From positions 5,001 through 64,180 of the forward strand of contig MCFG01000387.1 in NCBI GenBank assembly GCA_002104895.1: DNA of 59,180 nucleotides, in the 5' to 3' direction. Below are positions 20,950 to 31,700 of the stretch, piece by piece. The translations under genes and the position numbers were made by a program. The DNA is from Anaeromyces robustus (taxonomy: Eukaryota > Neocallimastigomycota > Neocallimastigomycetes > Neocallimastigales > Neocallimastigaceae). Positions within the stretch are counted from its first letter, which is position 1; each line of letters starts with the position of its first letter. The notes beneath the pieces were generated by a model. The model worked only from the letters and a program-made list of their open reading frames with translations. It did not search any database and was not told the DNA's origin.

Positions 20950-23592
20950 ATGAATTCATTTATACCGAGTAATAATTACGAATCATTAGAAGAGCAAGAT
21001 AGTTTAGAAGATATTTTAAATTCTATTTATAAACAAATTAATATTATTAAAAATCATTCCTATTTTAATCATGAAAATAGTCATTTCGAATTAGAATTTA
21101 GACTTCGTAGAAAATATGTAAATATTAATTTAAATAAATTTATTGATGATAATGCTTGCCAATATTCAGAATATTCTTATAGTGAAAATAAAACCACAAG
21201 ATATAGAATAATAGGTCATTCCATTTATCCATACATAAAAAATGAAAAGGAAGAGACTACAACTGAAGAAAATGCTTTAAATGAATTTCAATATACTGAC
21301 CTTTCAAATTTATTCAATTACTTGAAAAATAATGAAAATATTGAAATTACAAATTCTTTAAATCATCATATTGAATATACTAAAAAATTAACTTTAGTAA
21401 CTTTTTATTATTTTATATTTAAAATTAGTCTTAGTATCGAAGTTTCATTGGATTCGACAAGTATTAAACATCATTTAAAAAATGAGAATAAAATGGAAGT
21501 TGTCAATGAAAATGAAAATGAAAATGAAATAGAAGACTTCAATGTAAATAAAAGTGAAACAAAAGACTTCAATGAAAGTGAAAATGAAATAGAAGACACT
21601 ATTCAAAATGAAATCGAAAAAGAAAATGTTGTAGGAAATGAAAATATAAATCATAATGAAGTAAATAATAGATGTATTAATAATTTAAAAAATAAAGATA
21701 TGAATAAAAAGTATAAAGAATTATCTATATCTATATTAAAATATATTACGCCTATTATTAAAAAAAGACGATCATTTTTAATAAAAAATGATGTCCGTAT
21801 AGATATGACCGTGTTTGAGGATAAAAGCCAATTTGAAATCGATTTCTCAAAAAATATTTATCAAAAAAAGAAAGATATAATAGATATAGTACATACAATA
21901 ATGCTTTCTCTAGATTGCTCAAATTTTATTTTGGATTATCTATTTTCATTAGTACCAAATTTTGAATTTCAGAAACCAATTACTCCTTCTCTTGATATTC
22001 TTTACAAAGAAGCCAAAAATTTGATAGAAAATACATTTTATGTTGCTGCTAAAACCGATGGATTTCGTAGATTAATAATTGTTATAAACAATTTAATGTT
22101 TAGTATTTCTGAAACTTTCCACGTTGAGTATATTTGTCAAATTAAAAGTAATATTAATATTGTATTTGATTGTGAATATATTGATGATGTTTTTATTCCA
22201 TTTGATATAATTTATTATAATGATGATTTAAGGAATAAATCTTATTCTGAACGTATAGGTATTCTTAATACCCTAAATTTTCAAGAATTCAATCATAAAA
22301 TAGTTCAAAAAAATATTATCCAATGTAGTTCGTTTCAAGATTTACAGATTATTTCAAATACTCTTACTAAAAATGATAATAAATTAATTCCAAATGATGG
22401 TATTATCATTACGGATGGTCAATCATCTTATTATGATAATGTAAAAGTTTATAAAATAAAAACAATAAATACAGTCGATCTTAGATTTGATGGAAGATAC
22501 TTTTATGCAAAGCAACATTTAATTAAAAAATCAAATTTAAATTTAACCTTATCCGAATATAAAAAGATATGTCAATTATACAATAAGCATAAAAAATATG
22601 TAAAACAACAAAATAATAAAAATAATTTTTATTATCAAAAACAAGTTGAAATTATAAATGATATTCCAATTAAAAAACGTGTAGTTCAATATCATTTGGT
22701 TAGAGAGAAAAAAATTCCTTTCATAATCGAAATTAATTTAGATACTAAAACATTTGTTAAAGAACGTAAAGACAAATATACTTCTAATAGTATATATACT
22801 TTTAATAGTATATTGATTGCTTCTTACCAAAAAATAAATATTGAAATATTTTCACCATCCTCAACTACTTTAATGCGTAAATATCACAATATTATAAAAC
22901 AAAATATTCTTAATAAATATAAAGGTAATCTACTGGATATAGGAACTGGAAATGGTGGAGATATTCATAAATGGAAACATTTCCGAAAGATAGTTTGTGT
23001 TGAACCTGATCATGAAAAAATAAAAATTTTGAAAGAACGTATTTCAAAATCAGAAATCAAAAATCGTATATCCATCATTCAAAATACCATTCAAAATATA
23101 AAATTAAAAAATATCTACAATGTTGCTACATGCTTTTTTGCTTTAAATGATTTCACTTATACTAATATTTCTAATATGTTAAAAAATATTTATAAAAATA
23201 TAAGCGGAATATTTTCCGCAATATTTTTTGATTACAATTTATTTACCGAAAATATTGACTCTTCTTCTATAATTTATAAAAAGTGTATCAATTCAAAAAA
23301 TGGTAATTATATTAACATAATAGATAAAACATCTCCAATTTATTTATTAAGTTCACTTAGATATGCTCATTTAGAATGTGATAATATTATGTACATTAAT
23401 ATCACAAATTCTTATATCCTAAATCATTATGAATGTGGAATTAATAGTGACCATGTCAAAGAAATATTTGAAAAATTTGGATTTAGAGTTTTAAATGAAT
23501 ATACTATTGATTCTTTTCCATTTCTTGAAAAATCACAAATATTATATACATCGAATATTAAAGTTATTGAATTTTCAAATATAAATAATTAA
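20950..23592 (+). CDS. mRNA capping enzyme: triphosphatase-guanylyltransferase-methyltransferase fusion
   Basis: It builds the 5' cap on mRNA in three steps. The N-terminal metal-dependent triphosphatase tunnel is marked by FELEFRLRRK (residues 46-55) and a later FEIDF (about 297), the two ExE-type strands that bind metal. The guanylyltransferase has the covalent lysine in KTDGFRR (K368), with downstream VFDCEYIDD (motif III-like) and a DGIIITDG block. The C-terminal cap (guanine-N7) methyltransferase has the SAM loop LLDIGTGNGGD (661-671) and an acidic CVEPDH strand end. Length (880) and domain order match asfarvirus NP868R (868). Fungal hosts normally make these as separate proteins, and their triphosphatases are yeast-type, so a fused enzyme argues for viral origin. 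Residues about 185-245 are an Asn/Glu-rich linker. The frame looks whole. Confidence 0.95.
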   Translation: MNSFIPSNNYESLEEQDSLEDILNSIYKQINIIKNHSYFNHENSHFELEFRLRRKYVNINLNKFIDDNACQYSEYSYSENKTTRYRIIGHSIYPYIKNEKEETTTEENALNEFQYTDLSNLFNYLKNNENIEITNSLNHHIEYTKKLTLVTFYYFIFKISLSIEVSLDSTSIKHHLKNENKMEVVNENENENEIEDFNVNKSETKDFNESENEIEDTIQNEIEKENVVGNENINHNEVNNRCINNLKNKDMNKKYKELSISILKYITPIIKKRRSFLIKNDVRIDMTVFEDKSQFEIDFSKNIYQKKKDIIDIVHTIMLSLDCSNFILDYLFSLVPNFEFQKPITPSLDILYKEAKNLIENTFYVAAKTDGFRRLIIVINNLMFSISETFHVEYICQIKSNINIVFDCEYIDDVFIPFDIIYYNDDLRNKSYSERIGILNTLNFQEFNHKIVQKNIIQCSSFQDLQIISNTLTKNDNKLIPNDGIIITDGQSSYYDNVKVYKIKTINTVDLRFDGRYFYAKQHLIKKSNLNLTLSEYKKICQLYNKHKKYVKQQNNKNNFYYQKQVEIINDIPIKKRVVQYHLVREKKIPFIIEINLDTKTFVKERKDKYTSNSIYTFNSILIASYQKINIEIFSPSSTTLMRKYHNIIKQNILNKYKGNLLDIGTGNGGDIHKWKHFRKIVCVEPDHEKIKILKERISKSEIKNRISIIQNTIQNIKLKNIYNVATCFFALNDFTYTNISNMLKNIYKNISGIFSAIFFDYNLFTENIDSSSIIYKKCINSKNGNYINIIDKTSPIYLLSSLRYAHLECDNIMYINITNSYILNHYECGINSDHVKEIFEKFGFRVLNEYTIDSFPFLEKSQILYTSNIKVIEFSNINN

Positions 23593-24350
23593 ATTTTATT
23601 ATAAATATTAATTATTTTTAAAAATCAAAATGAATATAATTATTATTATATTAATAATTATTATTGTTTTTTTTTTTTTTTTTTTTTTTGAATAATATTT
23701 ATTTAAAAAAATAAAAAAAATTTAATATTAAAAATATTATTTGTAAATTTGTTAAACTTTATATGTATTTATTTTAATGTATTAATTAAGAGAATTAATT
23801 TATATATAATTTTTAAAAAAAAAAAAAAGAAAAAAAAAAAAGAAATATTATATATATTAAAATTTGAAAATAAATTTAATAAACTTAAATTAATATACTA
23901 TCTTTAAATAAAATTTTGAAATAAATTATGTGGTATTAATAATTCTAAGAAAATTCTTTTTATTTAAATATTTTATAAATATGTATATTATTTTTTAAAT
24001 TTTCTGTCTGTAAAAAAGGTTTTAAAAATTTTTATTTTTTTTTTCTTTTTAAAAAAAAAATAAAAACAAACTCTATCATTATATGTAGAATATTCAATTT
24101 TTGTTTTTATTTATTTCTATTTTAATTTTTTATTTTATTTATTTTAATTTTATTTTAATTTAATTTAAATTTTTTATTTTATTTATTTTAATTTTATTTT
24201 AAATTTATTTAAAGTTTTAATTTTTTATTTTATCTTGATTTTGACCAAGTTTTTTTTTTATTTATTTTTATTATTAATTTTTATTTTAATTTTTTTTTTT
24301 ATAAATTTAAATGTTCATTTAAAGATAGTAATAATTTTCATTTATTTTAT
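23593..24350. other. spacer at the right edge of the viral block
   Basis: It is homopolymer-rich AT sequence with T runs near 23670 and 24260-24300 and TATTTTATTTATTTTAATTT words repeated around 24120-24230. No gene, target-site duplication or viral terminus is recognisable here, so the insertion boundary is not defined. Confidence 0.55.
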
Positions 24351-25049
24351 CTAATTAATAAATAAAAACATTAATAAAGTTAATGTAATTAATAAAATAT
24401 CATTAATTTTAATATAATTAGCATTACTTGTAACATGTTCAGATTTACATTTATCGTCTTCTAATACAGAAATTAATTTTTTGATAGCATTTAAATCTTT
24501 ATAAGAATAACTTCCAGTAGTGAATGATAAATTTTCATAAGCTGCATATTGATCAATATTAACCTGTTTAAATATTTCAATTAAAGTATCGGTACATTTT
24601 TTCGATTTACATGTATCTGATATAGCTTCATATGCACCGTCATATTCACCATTAGTATCTGTAAGAAGAAGAAGTGAATAAGGACATAAATCACCTTTTT
24701 CGTCAGTAAGACATTTAGACTTAAATCCTTGTATCACATCATTAAAAATAAGAGGTTGAAAAATTTCATTAAATTCGGGAAATTTATTGCAAACCGTAAA
24801 ATATTTTAATGGATCATTATAAAAAGTTTTACACTTTTCAGATTCAATATCAGAACATGCTTTTTTATAATTACTTATTGTCATTATAGGCATACATTTA
24901 TTATAATATTCAGAATTTTCTATTTCTTTAATACATTCTTCAGCTAACTCTTCCGAATCATCTCTTCTTAAAATAGTTGGAAAAATAGTAGAATTAGCAT
25001 AAGATGAAGTTAAAACAATTAAAATAAATAATAAAATAAAAAATTTCAT
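24351..25049 (-). CDS. secreted Cys-rich protein, probable GPI anchor
   Basis: This is a 232-residue host-type protein of unrecognised family. Residues 1-18 are a clear signal peptide ending near SSYANS. About ten cysteines are spread through the mature part (for example EEC, NKC, KAC, EKC, TVC, KC, LC and KSKKC), consistent with several disulphides outside the cell. The C-terminal INDILLITLTLLMFLFIN is a terminal hydrophobic tail preceded by small polar residues, as in GPI-anchor signals. A KR-type RRDD site near residues 28-31 could be a processing site. It is the first fungal-type gene after the viral block, on the opposite strand to the capping gene. It is probably a wall or surface protein; its ligand is unknown. 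Confidence 0.75.
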   Translation of the reverse strand: MKFFILLFILIVLTSSYANSTIFPTILRRDDSEELAEECIKEIENSEYYNKCMPIMTISNYKKACSDIESEKCKTFYNDPLKYFTVCNKFPEFNEIFQPLIFNDVIQGFKSKCLTDEKGDLCPYSLLLLTDTNGEYDGAYEAISDTCKSKKCTDTLIEIFKQVNIDQYAAYENLSFTTGSYSYKDLNAIKKLISVLEDDKCKSEHVTSNANYIKINDILLITLTLLMFLFIN

Positions 25050-26107
25050 TTTATTTTATTTAAAATATTTAATATTAAAAATTAATGATATTTCACTTAT
25101 TAATAATTATTATTATTATAAATATAAATTAATAATACTATTTTAATATTTTTTTTAAATTCAAATTTTACTTAATCAATTTATAAATTAAATTGAGAGT
25201 ATTATAAAAAATAAAAAAAAAATAAAAAAAAAAGAGAATATAATAATGATATATATATATAATATATAATATATTTAAGTTATATTATTTAAGTATTATA
25301 TATTTATCAGTTATATTTATTAATTTATGGAATTAATTTTATTTATTATAAAAAAATATTAATATACTTTATTATCTAAATTATTTATACATAATTATAT
25401 AGATAAATTGTTTAAATTAATTTTACTTTTAGTAAGTAAGTTAGAAATTTCATCCATTCTTAATTTTAATTATTCAAAATAAAGTTATTATTTATAATTA
25501 AATAATTATTCAATGCTTCATTTAAAGAATTGATATATACTTAATTTTTAGTGTTTGAATTGAAAAAGAGGTAAAAAAGGAAGTATTAAAGTATAAATTA
25601 TGAAAATTTAACTATTTTATTATTTTAAGTAATAAAAATTATAATTATTATCACAAAATATAAAAAAAAAATTAATTGATAATAATATAACATAGTCTAT
25701 TTTTTAAAGTAATATTTATTCTTTTATATCTTTTTTATTCTTTTCTTTTTTTATTATTTTTTTTTTATTTTTTCTATTATATAATATTTAATAGATTATT
25801 ATTATTTATTATTTATTATTTATTATTTATTTATTATTGTTAATATTGTTAATATTATACCATTAATATTAATAGATTTTTAAATTTTTTGTATTAAATT
25901 TAACTATATTAATAACAAAGTCATAATTAATATAAATACAAAAGTAATTTTCAAATTTTTTTTTTAAAAAAAAAAAAAACTTTTTAATTACGAATATAAA
26001 TAAATAAACTTTATATAAATTACATATTTTATTAATTATTGTTAATATTGATTATTAAATATTGTAAAAAATAACGAAGAATTAATATTTAAGAAATTTT
26101 GTTGCTA
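25050..26107. other. gene-free spacer
   Basis: AT-rich DNA with (TTATTTA)n words near 25795-25835 and A/T homopolymers. No gene is supported. Confidence 0.55.
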
Positions 26108-27844
26108 TTACCATTCATAAAAAGTTCTATGTATTCCTTCATTGTGACATTTTATATAATTTCCGATTATTGCAACTGTTTTAAATTTTGATCCTATTTC
26201 CTTTTCAATAGTAAATTCATCAGAATTACTATATTTAAAATAGAGGTATTTATCTTTTAAATATACTCTTATTCCTAATCTTTTAACTAATAATGAAATG
26301 ATAAAAGATGAGTAATTATTGTGTAATAAGGAAATTACATAGGATAATTTAATTAATAATATAAAAATCTTATTATTAGAATATTCATCGATTAAATTTA
26401 AAATATATTTTGGATCATTCAAAATTTTGTCAAGACTATCAAAATTGTATAAATACTTTTCTACGAATGTATTGCATTCTTTAAATATTATATATTCTAA
26501 TTTTTCATATCCATAAAATTCTTCGTAATTAAATGGAAATATAGAAATATTATCGATAAAATAAGAATATATTTCATCATAATCTTCTTTAATTTGAGAA
26601 GAATAATAGTTTGGGTTATTAACTATATAATAATATTTATAGTAAACTTTAGTATAATATTTACTAATAAATGAATTTACCTTATCTTGTATATAGGTAT
26701 TCTCTTTATGGTATTTATCCTTATTGTTATCCTTATTGTTATCCTTATTGTTATCATTATTGTTATCATTATTGTTATCATTATTGTTATCATTATTGTT
26801 ATCATTATTGTTATCATTATTGTTAATATATATTGTATTACTTTTTTCAAATAAATCATCTTCTATATTTGTTAATAATAATTTATTATTTGTGTCAGTT
26901 TTATATTTTAAGTCTTCATTTCTATCATAATTTATGAACTCCATCTTAGTCTCATATATGTAATGTATAGTATTATAATATTTATAATAATATTTATCCT
27001 TAGAACCTCCAAACAAGTCATATGCAGATCTATCTATTTTTCTTAATCCTTTATCATTAAATACAATATTTAAAAAATCTTCTGTAGATTTACTTTTTGG
27101 ACATTTTATGTATATTTTATTTGGTTTAAATATTTTTGAATTATATTTTTTTATCAATTCTAAAGGTAATACTGGAGAAATATTATAAAAATTATGCGAA
27201 TTACTTATCAATGAACCCTTTACTAAATTTGTTATAACATATTCCAAAATATCAATATTATTTCCAAACATATCTACGATATAACTAATTAATGTTTCTC
27301 TATCTATGTGTTTTAATAATTTTTCTATTTTGTAATATTGATTATTTAAATAAAAATAATTAAAACAAAAGATTAAAACCAATGATTTTATATCTATAGA
27401 TTCATATCCAAATAAATGATGTATTTCAAAAGGTATAAATTTGTAATAGCAAACATAAAAAAATAAAACATAGAAATAATCTTTTTCAAATAATTTAATA
27501 AATAAATCGTAATTGTTATTATCATTGTTAATTGAATTAATTATATATTCATTTGGCACAAAAAAATTATGTAAAAAGGGATTTGAAAAATCACATTCAC
27601 AATTTACTATTTTATGTATTAATTTAATAGATATGTCATATTGATTTTTATTATTAATAATAAAAGGTTGAAAAGAATCAATACATATTTTTATTATCGA
27701 TTCATTATTTATAATTTTTTTATATTGTATAAAAGGTTTATATAAAAAAATTCCCTTATTACTTATTTCTTGTAATATATTTATATCACAGTTATTATTT
27801 AATTCATTATAAAAGTCAATAGTGTTTTTACTACAATCGTTCAT
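26108..27844 (-). CDS. hypothetical Asn/Tyr-rich protein, 578 residues
   Basis: I do not recognise a family. The protein has no signal peptide and is rich in Tyr, Ile, Asn and Phe. Short helical pairs such as NNIDILEYVITNLVKG (about 194-209) resemble degenerate ankyrin-like or F-box-partner repeats seen in expanded gene families of anaerobic fungi, but no clear consensus is present. Residues about 340-372 are a run of NNND units encoded by a 12-bp microsatellite (26730-26825), ending in KDNNKDN. The C-terminal 60 residues (KDKYLYFKY, FTIEKEIGSKFKTVAIIGNYIKC) look like a small beta-rich domain. The uninterrupted 578 codons and the mixed codon use support a real gene. It could be a viral passenger, but nothing favours that. 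Confidence 0.65.
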   Translation of the reverse strand: MNDCSKNTIDFYNELNNNCDINILQEISNKGIFLYKPFIQYKKIINNESIIKICIDSFQPFIINNKNQYDISIKLIHKIVNCECDFSNPFLHNFFVPNEYIINSINNDNNNYDLFIKLFEKDYFYVLFFYVCYYKFIPFEIHHLFGYESIDIKSLVLIFCFNYFYLNNQYYKIEKLLKHIDRETLISYIVDMFGNNIDILEYVITNLVKGSLISNSHNFYNISPVLPLELIKKYNSKIFKPNKIYIKCPKSKSTEDFLNIVFNDKGLRKIDRSAYDLFGGSKDKYYYKYYNTIHYIYETKMEFINYDRNEDLKYKTDTNNKLLLTNIEDDLFEKSNTIYINNNDNNNDNNNDNNNDNNNDNNNDNNKDNNKDNNKDKYHKENTYIQDKVNSFISKYYTKVYYKYYYIVNNPNYYSSQIKEDYDEIYSYFIDNISIFPFNYEEFYGYEKLEYIIFKECNTFVEKYLYNFDSLDKILNDPKYILNLIDEYSNNKIFILLIKLSYVISLLHNNYSSFIISLLVKRLGIRVYLKDKYLYFKYSNSDEFTIEKEIGSKFKTVAIIGNYIKCHNEGIHRTFYEW

Positions 27845-28707
27845 TGTTAAGAGTCAATAAAGCAAATATAATTAATTTTATGAATGATAATATTAAATTT
27901 TTATTTTATATAAAAAAAAAAATTGCATGATAAAAATCATTTTAACAATTGATTTCAATAAAATATTAGGAAATAATGTTAGAAATATAATTATTAAAGT
28001 TTAATGTAAACATAGTTTTATATAAAGCCACAATTATATAAATATATATAGTTAAGAGTCAAATAAGATATTAAAGAATAGCTCTTAAAACATTAAAATA
28101 AAAAAAAGATAAACTTTTAGAAATAATCATATTATTAAAAATAAAACAAAATAAAACTAATGTTAATACAAGTATAATTTAAAAAGGTATATGAAATAAA
28201 AATAAATAGTATTTATATACAGAAACAAATTTAATTTTTGATAAAAAAATTACACTAAAAAAATAAATTAATAAAAAAATTATCAATAGAACTAACAAAA
28301 AAAACTTTAAACCTTTATATCAATATCTGAATAAGAATTATTAATTTGGATTTTGAATCTATTTTAATATTTAATATGACCTACTATAATCCTATATATT
28401 ATATATAATTATAATAATAATTAATAAATATTAATATGAAATATTAATTAATAAATTTTAATATGAAATATTAATATGAAATATTAATTAATAAATTTTA
28501 ATATGAAATATTAATATGAAATATTAATTAATAAATTTTAATATGAAATATTAATATGAAATATTAATTAATAAATTTTAATATGAAATATTAATATGAA
28601 ATATTAATTAATAAATTTTAATATGAAATATTAAAAATTAATAAAAGATTTATAAATTGATTTTTTTTAGAGTTAATATTACTTTATAAATTATAAATTA
28701 AATTCAA
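27845..28707. other. spacer and upstream region of the 2760-residue gene
   Basis: No gene is seen. The right half holds a minisatellite (listed separately) that ends about 70 bp before the start codon of the large secreted protein. Confidence 0.55.
28427..28640. repeat. 40-bp minisatellite upstream of the large secreted protein
   Basis: The unit ATTAATTAATAAATTTTAAT followed by ATGAAATATTAATATGAAAT is repeated about five times with near identity. It lies 70-280 bp upstream of the start codon, so copy number could alter spacing in the promoter. Confidence 0.85.
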
Positions 28708-31700
28708 ATGAAATTAATAGTATTACTCTATTTAATTTGTTTTGTTGCTAAAGCATATTGTAGTGCCCATAACCATTTATCTTTACAAGTTTCTTTACTA
28801 ATTCTTGCTGCTGCTGATGATACTTGTATAGGAGATGATAACTGTGGTCCAAAAATGAAAGGAACATCTAATGAACCTGAGAAAATAATAATTGGACAAA
28901 TAGATAAGGGTGATGGTAATGGTCTGAGAGATGTAGAAGCATCTATTTTCGATATTATTCCTGCATTAAGGAAAATGCCTAGAGATTTAGCTGAAGAGTA
29001 TTACAGAAATGTTTTATTTCCAGCTGCGAAAACTATATATAAAAATAAATTTCAAATTAATAATGGTGATAATAATGAGATTATTGCAAGAAAAATAGAA
29101 GAATATATAAATAGAAATGATTTATTTAGATATGTAATTAATGATTTTTCAACGTTTGAGAATGATGTCGAATTATATTTTGATCCAATTGTAGATTCAT
29201 CAATTAACCAGGTTATTCGAGATAACGTAAAAACTTTTAATTTTATTGATTGTATTTCTGACGAAAATGCTCCTATAAACTTCGATGATAGAAATTTAAA
29301 TTCTGAGATTTTCGAAACAATAGTGAAAATTTGTAGAGAAGATGTATTATGCAGAAAAAGATATTTTAATTATGATAAAAATGGAGATTTAAATGTTTAT
29401 GCTAAGAATATTATAAGTAATGTTAATTATTTAATAATTAAAACAGGTGAACTGAATAATGAAAGATATCATTTTATTGTTAAAGATATAAAAAATGAAA
29501 GATTAGCCCATCCATTTACTGTAATGAAAGATCCAAGTAATCCAAATGATTATATTAGAGATTATTCGTATGATATAAAAGAATTAAATTTTTACAATAC
29601 TATTGAATTTGATGATGTTAATAGTGCTTCTAATGATCTAGTTACATTGATTGAACCATTCATTACTGATACATTAACACGTAATATTAAATTAGTAGAG
29701 AGTAAATCTCAAACAATAGATGATATAAATACTGCAAAAGATCGTTATAATAATAATAAATATAAAAATGCTTTAGAAAAGTTATTTACTAGTCCATTTG
29801 ATAAAATTACGATATTAAATGAATTTAATACATTAAACGAAATTGATAATGCTAAATACGATTTAGAATTATTTAAATTTCAGATAACGGAGAGTATTTT
29901 TAATAAATTAAAAGATATGGATATAGAAGTTAATTACCAACAATGTCAAAGATTTTCCAATTACATATTTGAAAAAATTAAAGATCATGTAAAAAATAAT
30001 AGTGAATTGGAATTAAGAAATATTATAGATGAATATATTGAAAAAGAGAATACTAAATCTAAATACAGATTTAATAATTTAAATATAATTTCTTTGAAAT
30101 ATTTAATAAATCCTAATAGTTTAGATGATAATGAAATAGTCTCATTAATTGATTATTTACAAAGAAATGGTGGATTCGATGATAATGATATTAGAAATAT
30201 TAGAAATAGAAATAACGATAATAATTTAATTATTAAATTACAAAATACTTTAAGTTTAAATTTTGATTCTAAGCAACTATTAATTTTAAAATATATGTTG
30301 GACCCTATTACTTTTCGTGATAATGAAATACAGGCATTAACTGATTATTTAAGGAGTTATAATGAATTCGATGATAATGATATTAGAAATATTGAAATTA
30401 GAAATAACGATAATAATTTAATTAATAAATTACAAAATATTTTAAATTTAGATTATGATTCTAAGCAACTATTAATTTATAAATATACGTTGAACCCTAA
30501 TACTTTAGATGATAATAGAATAAATGCATTAATTGATTATTTAAGGAATTATAATGAATTTGATGATAATGATATTAATAATATTAGAAATAGAAATAAC
30601 GATAATAATTTAATTAATAAATTAGAAAATATTTTAAATAATAATAATAATGTTGAATCTATTACCAAATTTTTTAATAAAATAAATCACAATCCTAACG
30701 GAAGAGGTAATGAAGGGAATATAGAAGACACAGGAATAGATTTATTATCGAAATGTGATATAATATTTAGTAATACGAAAAAAGGTGTGATTTCTATACC
30801 TCAAATTAACGATATAAATAATTATCCGAGTTATATAAATAACGAGATTAATAATGAATTTCTAAATAGTAATATTGTATTAAGTTCTATTAAAAAGCCA
30901 AATGAAGAATCTTCTATGTTTAAAAATCTAAAGGATGGGCAAAGAAATCCAGAATTAGAATTACAATTACACATTTTAAATGAATATTTAAACGATAGAG
31001 GAGATAATTTACCTGATCAATTAAATAGAAGAGTAAGTGATAACAATCGTTGGATTATTAGCTTTTTTGAATCAAATATCTTTGATCTACAAAACGATGT
31101 TAATGATTTAAGTACAAAATTAACAAATATCAAAAATACTTTAGAGAGTTATAAAGTTAATTTAAAAAATGATGAATATGTAATACATGGAAATGATGGG
31201 AATTTATTTTTGAATTTTATAAGTAATACCTTAGTTAAAGATTATGATATGCGATTATATATTGTAGATCAATATGAAAATTATTTAAATACTAATTATG
31301 ATAATATTGATATTAATAAAAATGATAGAGAAGCATATACTTTAATAAACACTATTAGAGATAATTTAAATAAAAATATAGATTTAAATAGAAACGAAGA
31401 GAAAATATTTAGAAATTATTTAAATAAAGATTTTTATAAATTTGCAAATGAAGAAGATAACGACTATAGAAGTCAGGGATATTATAAAAAATATCTTATT
31501 AATAAAAATATTCTTGAAGATATTATTGGAATATATCAGGATAGGTTAACCAGTTTACTAAGAATAAATAATTTAATTAATGATATTATAGCTAATCACA
31601 ATCAATATTTAAATGATATAAACCGGGTAAAAAATGAATTTAATGGTAAAATTCCTGGATTAGAATATAATGATGATCTTCTTAATAGCTATATAAATTA

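Larger units (their letters stand above)
5571..23592. other. Endogenous NCLDV (asfarvirus-like) region, partly decayed
   Basis: Six recognisable NCLDV core genes lie together without any recognisable fungal gene between them: RPB1 (C-terminal part), DNA polymerase B, D5-type helicase, RPB2, uracil-DNA glycosylase and a fused mRNA capping enzyme, plus two unknown ORFs. Both strands are used. The combination of multisubunit RNA polymerase, capping enzyme and replication genes is known from viruses with a cytoplasmic phase. Capping and glycosylase genes look whole; about three others look broken once or incomplete. No capsid, packaging ATPase or viral terminus was found, so the outer limits given are only those of recognisable genes. 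The Asfuvirales-like placement and a moderate age are inferences, the latter from long surviving frames combined with repeat expansion and decay. A misassembled junction is an alternative that the sequence alone cannot exclude. Confidence 0.85.

Noticed and set aside
5571-23592. Cytoplasmic linear killer-plasmid type element as the source of the block
   Set aside because: Such plasmids also encode a DNA polymerase B, a capping enzyme and an RNA polymerase, but their polymerase is protein-primed and their RNA polymerase is a small fused form. Separate full-size RPB1 and RPB2 parts, a D5 helicase and a glycosylase fit an NCLDV better.
26108-27844. Ninth gene of the viral block
   Set aside because: No viral family is recognisable, and a fungal-type secreted gene lies between it and the block.
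28427-28640. CRISPR array
   Set aside because: The units are contiguous tandem repeats without unique spacers, and the host is a eukaryote. The same applies to the 36-bp and 80-bp arrays.
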